60,568 nucleotides of DNA, taken from Lachnospiraceae bacterium (lineage in GTDB: Bacteria > Bacillota > Clostridia > Lachnospirales > Lachnospiraceae). Each line of letters begins with the position of its first letter. The first letter of the stretch is position 1. The notes under the pieces were generated by a model. The model was not told where the DNA came from and made no database searches. It worked only from the letters and a program-made list of their open reading frames with translations. Position numbers and translations under genes: made by a program. Positions 25,910-34,514 of the stretch are shown in pieces. The DNA lies in NCBI GenBank assembly GCA_017614155.1, contig JAGACK010000056.1:1-60568 (forward strand), given 5' to 3'.

Positions 25910-28900
25910 TCAGTTTCCTGAAAAGATCAGTTTAAGGATATCCTCAATCTTCCTTACACCTATGGTAAAGGTTCCTGTCTTTGTTCCGAAAGCCTTTTTA
26001 TTGTCTCCGCAGATGATGATGGTAGCCTTTCCTCTCGATACATTATCAAGATAGCTTACGGTATAGTTTTCAGCAGGCACGGTCTCATATGTGGATCCTA
26101 CTTTAACCTTCACATCTATGGCGGGCTTCACAGCCTTTCCGGTGTAATCCGCTTTCTTTAAGAGTTCGTTTGAACTCTGGGTATAGATCTTCGCATCTGT
26201 CAGATTGTAGGCTCCTTCCGGTAGCTTATTAACCGTGAAGCTTCCCGTTGCTTCATCTTTGCAGCCTTTCTTTCCCGTGACCTTTACCGTTACGGTCGCG
26301 GGGAGCTCGCTGTCTTCAAATTTTGCCTTCTTCGTGATATCCTGTTCTCCCTTATAAAGAGCAACCTTGTAGTTTCCGGGATCAAGCACGGTATCGCCCA
26401 GTTTCACAGTCATCCACGGCTCAAGCTTTGCAGGGCCCAGATAGACCATGTCTCCTGCTTTGACCTTTGCATCCTTAAGGGACGCCGTACTGATCTCGAA
26501 CTCGCCCTTTGCCTTCTTCCTGCCTTTGTAGTTTCCGGTGAAGGTCACCGTATATTTGGCATCCTTGCGTGGCTTGGTGTTGTTTTTGTATTTTACGGTA
26601 TAATCAGTGCCTTCCTTCAGCACGGTGCCGTCCTTCTTTGTCACGACAAGCTCCGGCTCTGCGGCGCCGGCATAGCAGTAGACTTCTCCCTTGTCCTTCC
26701 TTTCTATGTTTCCAAGCTCAAAGGTCTTGTCAGGATTGATCCTAAAGGTTTTTGTCACTTTTCCATAATAAGAGCCTTTGCCCTGTAGGATAACTTTTGC
26801 GACACCTGCATTCTTGTTGTTGGAATAGGTCACGCTGTACTGGCTTCCGCTCTTCAGCACATTTCCCTTTCCGTCCTTTACGATAAGCTCTGTATCTGCA
26901 AGGGTCTGCTCTGCTCCGTTGTAGACCTTGGGCGTAGTGATCTTTACTGTGGCCTTGATCTTGTGCTCCCTCATCTCCTGCTTTGTCTTTGCGATGATAG
27001 GGACGCCTGTTATCTCGCCTTCAAAGCTTCCCTTGCCCCGTATGGTAAGTGCGGCATCCTTTCCTGCGACAGGCTTTTTCGGGTCTGTCTCATAGTCGGA
27101 GGATGTCAGCGTATAGTCACCGTAAATAATGGTCACGGAAGCCTTTGTGTTGTTTTCCGCCACAACCGGTTCAACTGTGATATCCTTTGCAGCTTTTCCG
27201 GTGCCGTCGCCAATGTTCTTTTTCCTGATGACAAACTCCAGGGTCTTGCTTCCCTTGAAGTTGCCCTTCAGCGTCACGGTGGCTGTTGTCTTTTTGCTGC
27301 CTGTCGTGACTTTCTTGTTGTTCTTGTAGGACACCTTGTAATCAATGTCCTTCTTCAGGACTTTGCTTCCAAAGGTCACAAACATTTCAGGCTTGATCAC
27401 AGATCCGGTATAGAAGCAGTACGGATCGGTCCCGCTCTCATCGCATCTGACGATCACTCCGTCTGAAGGATCATTTGAAAAGCTCACAGCCAAAGTGTCG
27501 TCGCCAAGGTTCTTCCAGCCTGCATAAAGCGTCATGTTATCTTCGACTGCGGCCGAAAAATCAAAGGCTTTTGTGCATTCCTTATCCGTGTACCATGCGT
27601 CAAACTGATATCCTGCAGCTATGGGGTTTGCAGGCTTTGTGATTGTCTTCCCCTTTTCGACAAGGACATCCTCAGGCGCTATCTTTCCATGGCCGTTTAA
27701 GCAGAAGTGGACCATACGCAGGTCATCTCTTGCTTTGTCGGCTATGATAAACTTTATCTGTCTTTCGCCTGTATAGCTGCCTATTCCCTTGATGTAAACG
27801 CAGGCATTTCCACTCTCGGTATTATCGACATAGGAAAGGACATAATGCGTATTTTCTGCGAGATTACTATTTCCATCCTGTACATGCACGACAGGCTTGA
27901 GCTTCTGTCCGGTATAGGCGACAACATAGTAATCAAGCCAGGCCTTCAGGCTGTCCACATCTGTATTGTTTCCTCTTTTGTCCTCGCTGCTCTTTCCGTT
28001 TAATTCTACAGTCTCGACCTTGACATTCTGAAGCTCAAGCTTAGTGCCGCTGCTGTTCAGCTTTATCTCGGCATTTTCCTCGTTACCTGCACCGGTACCC
28101 GAGATCTCCGCCGAGCCTCCTCCGGCCTGAGCCATCTTTATGGAAAAGGTCTCTCCCTCCTTTAACGGGATGCTGATGCTGCTCTCTCCGTTTGCGCCTT
28201 CTTCGTTTCCGAGGCCGAAGTTTGCTTCGGGAGCCTGGGTCTGAACCTCCATGGCATTTGCGCCATCGAGAGCTTTGAAGGATACTCCTCCGCTGTTGCT
28301 CTTTATGATCCTGTTGACGGAAGTCGGCGTGAACACTGCCTTCTTCCGGTTTACTGCCCTGGGACCTATGGCTGTTATCTTCTGCTCAAATCCCGAATCT
28401 ACAGTCGCCGAAACAAGGCTTCCGTTGTTCACATCAACAAGCTTATTCCCTTCCGCATCGCTTATGCTATATGAGGAATTGTCCACTACCATTGCCCGGC
28501 ATCTGAGTCGGCAGCGCAGGCGGCATCTGAGACGGCACCTTAAGCGGCAGCGCAGACGACAACGAAGGCGGCATCTTAAGCGACAGCGAAGGCGGCAGCG
28601 AAGGTTTGCCTCTTTAACCTCATCGTTTCCTTCTTCAGTCCAAATATTAGACAGTCTGTTTTCGTATCCTTCAGGATCGTTTTCAAAGGAACTGAAGTTT
28701 AACTCGTAATCCTGCCCGTATCTGTCTGCAAACATCAGCCTGCAGCGCAGACGGCAGCGCAGGTTGGTCTTCATCGTATCATCGGAGCCTTCGGGATAAA
28801 GAGTTTTGATCGCATCATCAAAGGCCTGAGGATCACCCTTGTGCTCATTGTAAAGGTCCGATGCCTTGCGATCAGCAAAAGCCATGCGGCAGCGCAGGCG

Positions 28901-31900
28901 GCAGCGCAGGTTGGCTCTTTTTAATTCGTCATTTTCGGAATCGCCCCACAGTGTATCTATATCGCTGTTCAGACTTTCGAGACTGCTGTCATTCTTGTGT
29001 ACATCGTACAGCTGTCCGGCCTTATTCTCAGCACACATCAGTCTGCAGCGAAGCCTGCAGCGAAGCCTTGTCTCTTTTTCCTCAGCTTCGGAAAGACCGG
29101 TTAACGGCCATTTTTCATCAAGATATTTTTCAATGCCATGGTCCTCATCATTCGGATCATACGAAAATGTCTCGGAAATATCGCTCTGATTCTGCAGCAG
29201 CCTGCAGCGGAGCCTGCATCTTAACCGGCAGCGCAGATTTGCCTTTTTTATCTCATCGCTTCCTTCGTCCGGCCAGATGTCTTCCAGTCTGGCTTCAAAA
29301 CCCGTATCATCCGAAGCATATTCGCTGCTTATCTGCTTTGAAAGATCCTCATAATACATGATCCTGCAACGCAGCCTGCAACGAAGCGCAGTTTCCGAAG
29401 TCCCCGGGAACCTTTCATTCAGGGCTTTTTCATACTCTGTTCTGCTGTCCCCCTGATGCTCCACAAAAAATGCGACTTCATCAGATGTAAGCTCTTTGAT
29501 ATTTCCATCATCATCGAGCATCAGATCCTCATCAAAGGGATCAATGCCCTCCATGTAGCTTTCCCACTGCTGATCCGCATCCCACTCTGAAGTAAAGATG
29601 TAGTCATCAAGATCAGACCAGCTGCCTTCTCCCCCACCGAGAAGCTTCATGAGCCTGTCAGCCCATGTTTCCGCATTATAATCCCCGCAGTCTTTCCAGA
29701 CCGCAGTAAATATGTCATAAGGAATATAAGTCAGGACACAGTCTTTTGCGCCGGGGGTATCAGTCCCCCAGTGGATGTCATCGCTGATGTCATAATGCCA
29801 GCCTGTTGCCGTACCGTCAGGCTCGGTCATAAGGTCGATCTTCCTGTCCTCTCCGGGCCAGTTGCTGTCATATATGTGGATGGCAGAAGGCGCAGATACA
29901 GTTTGTCCGTTTGATGAGACTGCGGTCCTGCTCCACTCCACGCCATATCCAAGTACCGCATGGCCGCCCCCAGGCCCGAACATTCCTATGATCACGGGAC
30001 CGTTATTCGCACTCAGCTGATCTGCCGGACCGTCGATGGCCCGTACAACTTCCTCTGGAACTGCATCAAGGGAATAGCAGAACTGTACTCTCTCGTCATA
30101 CTGGGATATCTGCATGGCTTCAATGTACTTTCGAAGGTCTCCATATACCTCACGATAATCGGCTGTTTCATCCGACGGATCATCGTCAACTATCGGATCA
30201 AGGCTTAAATCCCGGGGATTCCGGGGACTTCCATCCCGAGCATAAAGATCAAGCCATGGAATAGATCTGTCACCTTGCGCCGGTTCGGGATTGCCATACA
30301 GGAACATGCTGCTTGTAGCAGAAAGACCGTAGCAGCTTCCGGCCCATTCATCATCAAAGAAACGGAAGATATTGCTTCCCCTTTTTTCACCGAAAAGCTG
30401 CCGGTAGCGTACTTCAGGAATATGGTATTCACTGTCTCTTTTATATCCGAGCCCCCTTGAGCCGTAGGTGTTGATAAATCCGTAGGTATACCGGTCTATA
30501 TCACCCGATTTTGAATTATATTTTGTGGAAAAATAGCCCGGTCGGGCAGAACCGCCGTCTATCCTGGCATAAGCGTTGTCATTATGGATATCATCATCCC
30601 TGTAGACTGTGCCCTTCATCCCCTTTAGCTTGATACATCCCTTAAACATATCCGTTGCGGAAACAACAACCTCCGGAAAAGGTTCATCAGGATCAACATA
30701 TATGGTCCTTAGTCTTTTACAGCCATTAAACATATCCGCACAGGAAAAAATCTTGCTTATATCCATACTCCCAAGGTCAATTACCTCCAGGCTTTCACAG
30801 TCCTTAAACATGCTAGCGGAATAAACCAGGTTATAAACACTGTTTTTCTGTCTGGGAAGCACGACCTTTTCAAGCGCGGTACAACCCTCAAAAAGTCCTC
30901 TGAGATTTTCATAATATCCGTCCGTAACAAATCCGCTTATATCCACTGTCTGCAGTGCTGTACAGCCCTTAAAGAATTCCTGCAGGATGCTGGTATAATT
31001 AAGCCTGGCTCCGCTCTCTACCCGGAAGGAGGTCATCTTTTTTCTGATTTCATCGTCAAAACGATCGAATGACCTGTTTATAATAACTGAATGAGTCCGA
31101 GCAGAAGTCTTGCCCCACTCAATACTTGCGGGAATTACAATATCCGTAGATCCTCCCCAGTAATGGGTAAGTACGGCAGCATCATCATCCATCCTGAATT
31201 CCCATCCGTCTTCAGTGAGCGACGCATCGGTAAAATATCCGGGACGGTCCTCCTCCCCGTCCACACGGGCATACCCGGAATCTACATGGTCTGAGTTATA
31301 TTCGGTGTTATTTCCGCCGATCAGGGATACGCATCCAAAAAACATATCCTCGCCGCTTCCGCAATATTTGCCCAGATCATTTCTGCCATAACAGTTGTGG
31401 TTGTAGATCGTTTTCAGGTTTTTACATCCGTAAAACATTCTGTTACAGCTGAGCTGATTTGCCCAGTCTCCCGGATATTCTTCATCGAATGTGGGAATTA
31501 TGTTACTGACATCAGCTCTCTCAAGGGATGTGCAGCCTGTAAAAACCCGGTCCAAACAGATATGAGGACAATCCGCGTATGTGGATATTTCAGGCAAAAC
31601 TGCCATTTTCAGGGCTGTACAGCCGTTGAACATATCACTGCAATCGTAAACATGTTCTGCCTCTCCCCCCGGTGTCAGTATACGTGTCGAGCCAAAATAA
31701 ACCGTCTCAAGAGAGGTGCACCCTTCAAACAGGCTCTTCCCGTTGACTCCTTCAAACCAGCTCAAGTCAACAGATTTAAGAGATGTCATGTCCTTGAACA
31801 GCCCGGGACCTGTTATAAGTGTCCACATATCTCCTCCGATTGTTCCCGGAGTTTTTTTCACAGTTTCTATGTTGTTTCTGTTCTTCCCAAAGTCAAAGTC

Positions 31901-32491
31901 TTCAGTGAGCGAATAGACAACATAGTCTCCCGAATCATCCTCAATTAATACCGGAACCACAACATCTTTCCTGTTTCCAAGGTATTCTGTTAATTCAATA
32001 GATCCAAAATGCTGAAACGAATCCGGATGGAATATTCCCTTCCATCTGTCCCCGTTTCCATCCGTAAACTCCCTTATCTCCCCTTCATCTTCCCCTGCAG
32101 CCTCTTCCGCGCCGTTTCCGGATACAGGCTCTTCCGTTTCGTTGCCTGATACGGACTCTTCTGTCTCGTTTCCGGAAAGATCAGACGGAACTGCTTCTTC
32201 GGGAATCTCTTCAGGCACAGGTTCTCCGGTCTGCGGCTGCGATACCTCATTCTGTTCAGGCGCAGTCTCGGGATCCATTACCTCCGGTGTCGCAGGGTCA
32301 ACCGTCTCCTCTGATGCCGGCTGCTCCTCACCGGATGGCTGTTCTGCTGCAACGCTTTCAGGCTGCGTTTCAACAGCCTCATCCGCAAAAGCATTGAAAG
32401 ATAACGACTGCGTCAGCATTGCCGCAGCCAGAATAAACGCCGCAAGTTTCTTCCCTCTGTATCTCATACCGGTTTCCCTTTTTCCGTTCAT
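25910..32491 (-). CDS. Giant secreted LRR / papain-like / LRCR-module protein E
   Basis: The 2193-aa protein starts at ATG 32491 (MNGKRETGMRYRGKK) with AAGGGGGAA upstream; an in-frame start at 32515 is less likely. The signal peptide ends near SFNAFADE. A long acidic linker with SGNETEE repeats follows, then BspA-type repeats (about 214-630) and the papain-like domain with Cys720 (AGSCYGLSA, Ala replacing the first Gly), His844 and Asp875. LRCR groups of 2, 3, 2, 2 and 2 units at 49-57 residue spacing begin at residue 1036, then nine units at 1297-1332. The Listeria-Bacteroides repeat is at about 1624-1654, followed by MBG-like domains. From the papain domain to the end it is very similar to D. 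It starts 20 bp after the HD-GYP gene, suggesting shared transcription. Confidence 0.88.
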   Translation of the reverse strand: MNGKRETGMRYRGKKLAAFILAAAMLTQSLSFNAFADEAVETQPESVAAEQPSGEEQPASEETVDPATPEVMDPETAPEQNEVSQPQTGEPVPEEIPEEAVPSDLSGNETEESVSGNETEEPVSGNGAEEAAGEDEGEIREFTDGNGDRWKGIFHPDSFQHFGSIELTEYLGNRKDVVVPVLIEDDSGDYVVYSLTEDFDFGKNRNNIETVKKTPGTIGGDMWTLITGPGLFKDMTSLKSVDLSWFEGVNGKSLFEGCTSLETVYFGSTRILTPGGEAEHVYDCSDMFNGCTALKMAVLPEISTYADCPHICLDRVFTGCTSLERADVSNIIPTFDEEYPGDWANQLSCNRMFYGCKNLKTIYNHNCYGRNDLGKYCGSGEDMFFGCVSLIGGNNTEYNSDHVDSGYARVDGEEDRPGYFTDASLTEDGWEFRMDDDAAVLTHYWGGSTDIVIPASIEWGKTSARTHSVIINRSFDRFDDEIRKKMTSFRVESGARLNYTSILQEFFKGCTALQTVDISGFVTDGYYENLRGLFEGCTALEKVVLPRQKNSVYNLVYSASMFKDCESLEVIDLGSMDISKIFSCADMFNGCKRLRTIYVDPDEPFPEVVVSATDMFKGCIKLKGMKGTVYRDDDIHNDNAYARIDGGSARPGYFSTKYNSKSGDIDRYTYGFINTYGSRGLGYKRDSEYHIPEVRYRQLFGEKRGSNIFRFFDDEWAGSCYGLSATSSMFLYGNPEPAQGDRSIPWLDLYARDGSPRNPRDLSLDPIVDDDPSDETADYREVYGDLRKYIEAMQISQYDERVQFCYSLDAVPEEVVRAIDGPADQLSANNGPVIIGMFGPGGGHAVLGYGVEWSRTAVSSNGQTVSAPSAIHIYDSNWPGEDRKIDLMTEPDGTATGWHYDISDDIHWGTDTPGAKDCVLTYIPYDIFTAVWKDCGDYNAETWADRLMKLLGGGEGSWSDLDDYIFTSEWDADQQWESYMEGIDPFDEDLMLDDDGNIKELTSDEVAFFVEHQGDSRTEYEKALNERFPGTSETALRCRLRCRIMYYEDLSKQISSEYASDDTGFEARLEDIWPDEGSDEIKKANLRCRLRCRLRCRLLQNQSDISETFSYDPNDEDHGIEKYLDEKWPLTGLSEAEEKETRLRCRLRCRLMCAENKAGQLYDVHKNDSSLESLNSDIDTLWGDSENDELKRANLRCRLRCRMAFADRKASDLYNEHKGDPQAFDDAIKTLYPEGSDDTMKTNLRCRLRCRLMFADRYGQDYELNFSSFENDPEGYENRLSNIWTEEGNDEVKEANLRCRLRCRLRCRLRCRLRCRLRCRLRCRLRCRLRCRAMVVDNSSYSISDAEGNKLVDVNNGSLVSATVDSGFEQKITAIGPRAVNRKKAVFTPTSVNRIIKSNSGGVSFKALDGANAMEVQTQAPEANFGLGNEEGANGESSISIPLKEGETFSIKMAQAGGGSAEISGTGAGNEENAEIKLNSSGTKLELQNVKVETVELNGKSSEDKRGNNTDVDSLKAWLDYYVVAYTGQKLKPVVHVQDGNSNLAENTHYVLSYVDNTESGNACVYIKGIGSYTGERQIKFIIADKARDDLRMVHFCLNGHGKIAPEDVLVEKGKTITKPANPIAAGYQFDAWYTDKECTKAFDFSAAVEDNMTLYAGWKNLGDDTLAVSFSNDPSDGVIVRCDESGTDPYCFYTGSVIKPEMFVTFGSKVLKKDIDYKVSYKNNKKVTTGSKKTTATVTLKGNFKGSKTLEFVIRKKNIGDGTGKAAKDITVEPVVAENNTKASVTIIYGDYTLTSSDYETDPKKPVAGKDAALTIRGKGSFEGEITGVPIIAKTKQEMREHKIKATVKITTPKVYNGAEQTLADTELIVKDGKGNVLKSGSQYSVTYSNNKNAGVAKVILQGKGSYYGKVTKTFRINPDKTFELGNIERKDKGEVYCYAGAAEPELVVTKKDGTVLKEGTDYTVKYKNNTKPRKDAKYTVTFTGNYKGRKKAKGEFEISTASLKDAKVKAGDMVYLGPAKLEPWMTVKLGDTVLDPGNYKVALYKGEQDITKKAKFEDSELPATVTVKVTGKKGCKDEATGSFTVNKLPEGAYNLTDAKIYTQSSNELLKKADYTGKAVKPAIDVKVKVGSTYETVPAENYTVSYLDNVSRGKATIIICGDNKKAFGTKTGTFTIGVRKIEDILKLIFSGN
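28496..28603 (-). repeat. LRCR tetrapeptide array of protein E (9 x 12 bp)
   Basis: Nine LRCR units using CTT, TTA, CTG and CTC for Leu and CGC, CGT, CGA, CGG, AGA and AGG across the Arg positions, with two TGT among the Cys codons. The DNA is far more mixed than in the sister gene D, although the proteins match. Confidence 0.95.
28739..29386 (-). repeat. Spaced LRCR modules of protein E
   Basis: LRCR groups lie at 28739-28762 (2), 28886-28909 (2), 29042-29065 (2), 29201-29236 (3) and 29363-29386 (2). The order 2-3-2-2-2 and the flanking helices (MAFADRKASDL, LMFADRYGQDY, LMCAENKAGQL) match protein D. The first group, degenerate in D, is complete here. Confidence 0.9.
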
Positions 32492-32511
32492 AGTTCCCCC
32501 TTCTGTCCCAC

Positions 32512-34431
32512 TCATCCCTTATCCTGCACATTCTTCAGCAGATTATAGGTTTCCTGATATGTATCATGTCTTCCGACCTTCAGCAGGTATTCTATATCCC
32601 TGAACACTTCCTCATGCTCAAATATACCCGGAAGCCAGGGAGCATATCTCGTTCCGCTTCCCTCCTTCAGCTCGCCGATGTAATCGTTCAGATCCTTTCC
32701 CCTGTTGTAGCTTCGTCCGACGGTATCGGTGGCTGCATCCAGGCAGTCCGCACAGAGGACTATGTCTATGACCGGCTTGTATGGACTGTCTGCCGTCTTG
32801 AAATCAAAGGGGTAGCCCTTGCTGTCGTCGTACCACTTGTGGTGCCCTATCGCAACATCCGCATAGGTCTTTGTGGATTCATGGCTTCTGAGGAACTCGC
32901 CTCCCGTGACCGGGTGAGTTTTTATTATATTGAACTCCAGATCAAGGAGCTTTCTTCCGTATACAAAGATCGTATCTATGATGCTGATCTTTCCGAAATC
33001 GTGGCAGAGCGCAGCATGATAGGTGTATGACAGTATCTCGTCTTTTCTTTCAAGAACGTCCTCTTTTGTCTTGCAGCCGGGCATGCCTATAAAGATCTCC
33101 GGCTGAAGCCTGAGGATATGATATGCAACTCTTTCGGAGATCTGTCCAACCATCCTCGAATGCACATATGTAGGCGGATGCATGGCGGCCAGACACTGCA
33201 GCACAAAATCCTCAAAGGATACGCCGCTGGGGATCTCTATGAAATTTGTTATTATAACGGTAAAGAATTCAAGCAGGAATGACATGACACCGGTATTCGG
33301 TATGCGGAAAAGATACGCGCTCAGTCCCTGATAAAGAGTCCTGATCAGTGTGACATCCTCCGCGCTTAAGTTTTTGGGATCGATAAGACACAGGGTCTCA
33401 AGCGGCACAAGGACATTTTCACAGCCGCCGTCTACCGAGAAATCAACCCTGTCCCTCTTCTCGTATCTGTCAAGCAGAAAGGCCCTGTAATCCTCCTTGC
33501 TCATCCTGCCTGCAAGACAGCGGCTCCTGGCTGCATGGACAGGATAAAAGTTGCTTCCGGGGATGTCGCCGAAATACTCGGGATTGACAGCGAACAGCTT
33601 GTCGAGCTCATCTGCCCTGTCGCATATCTTTTCAAGCAGATCGGGCGCGAACCCGCGCGCATTAAATATATCCGTGCACTGCACATAGTATTCCAGGACC
33701 CTGTAGGTAAAGTAATCCCAGTCAAATTCAGGCACAGCCTCATGGTAGAACATGTCGCTTGCGACACGCATCATCGTATCAAGGATCTCAATATTCTTTC
33801 TGTTCACCGCATCATCGCCTGAGGTACGCTCAAAGAATGATGTCATGAACCTGGCATCCGTCAGGACGATATCACGGCATTCCATATCGGTTATGGTCAG
33901 AAAGACATCCTTGTCGAGCATCTTTATGAACTCGTCGCCTATAGCCACGCCCTTGTCCTTGTAGTCCGCGCTGATCTTCGGATCAGTGAAGATCCTTTCC
34001 GTCATGTTCATCATGGAATAGCAGACTATGATCTGCTCATCCATCTTTCTGATCTTTGAATTGATGTCATCCGACTCCGCAACATCCTTCAGAAGCCGTT
34101 CACCTATCAGAAAGGCAATGGGAAGATCCAGGTTTTCAAAATCCTCTTCATCACCGGCAACACTGAGGAGTGTATCTGCCAGCTCCTCAAGTTCATCCGA
34201 CAGTTCTCCGTCAAGCGCATCCTCGGAGTTCAAGAGCGGATACAGCTTGCTGTCGAGCATCTCCCTGTTGATCGCCGCCAGTTCTCCTATCTTTTTGAAG
34301 TTGCTGCTCAGCCTTTCGCTGTAGCTTTCGGCGCTGTCGAACTTTTTGATGCTCGGCGATGAAAGGATACGGATATCCGACATCCTCTTTGCGTACTCTT
34401 CAAATTCTTTTTTGATCGATTCGATTTCCAT
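32512..34431 (-). CDS. HD-GYP domain protein, likely c-di-GMP phosphodiesterase
   Basis: The 639-aa soluble protein has a C-terminal HD-GYP domain. His477-Asp478 (CHDFGKI), the later THPVTGGEFLR, His530-His531 and GYP at 539-541 are all present. The usual HHExxDGxGYP is here HHKWYDDSKGYP, so the Glu is a Lys. HD-GYP enzymes hydrolyse c-di-GMP using a two- or three-metal site; with the altered loop, activity or substrate may differ. The first 400 residues are helical and match no domain I recognise. There are no membrane segments. The start ATG 34431 has GGGAAAG upstream. It lies 83 bp after the M32 peptidase and 20 bp before gene E, so it may share a transcript with the giant surface genes. 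Confidence 0.85.
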   Translation of the reverse strand: MEIESIKKEFEEYAKRMSDIRILSSPSIKKFDSAESYSERLSSNFKKIGELAAINREMLDSKLYPLLNSEDALDGELSDELEELADTLLSVAGDEEDFENLDLPIAFLIGERLLKDVAESDDINSKIRKMDEQIIVCYSMMNMTERIFTDPKISADYKDKGVAIGDEFIKMLDKDVFLTITDMECRDIVLTDARFMTSFFERTSGDDAVNRKNIEILDTMMRVASDMFYHEAVPEFDWDYFTYRVLEYYVQCTDIFNARGFAPDLLEKICDRADELDKLFAVNPEYFGDIPGSNFYPVHAARSRCLAGRMSKEDYRAFLLDRYEKRDRVDFSVDGGCENVLVPLETLCLIDPKNLSAEDVTLIRTLYQGLSAYLFRIPNTGVMSFLLEFFTVIITNFIEIPSGVSFEDFVLQCLAAMHPPTYVHSRMVGQISERVAYHILRLQPEIFIGMPGCKTKEDVLERKDEILSYTYHAALCHDFGKISIIDTIFVYGRKLLDLEFNIIKTHPVTGGEFLRSHESTKTYADVAIGHHKWYDDSKGYPFDFKTADSPYKPVIDIVLCADCLDAATDTVGRSYNRGKDLNDYIGELKEGSGTRYAPWLPGIFEHEEVFRDIEYLLKVGRHDTYQETYNLLKNVQDKG

Positions 34432-34448
34432 AATTCTTTCCCAGTCCG

Positions 34449-34467
34449 TGATCGTATGATGATCACC
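34449..34467. other. Inverted repeat upstream of the HD-GYP gene
   Basis: GTGATC and GATCAC flank a 7-nt centre, 18 bp upstream of the HD-GYP start. It could be an operator or a weak hairpin in the transcript from the peptidase gene. No other copy was noticed. Confidence 0.3.
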
Positions 34468-34514
34468 TTTGTTTATTGCTTCCCGAACGCAGCTTATCTT
34501 TTTCCGGATTTCAT

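Noticed and set aside
7764-32491. Sortase-anchored surface proteins
   Set aside because: None of the complete giant proteins has LPxTG or a hydrophobic, positively charged tail.
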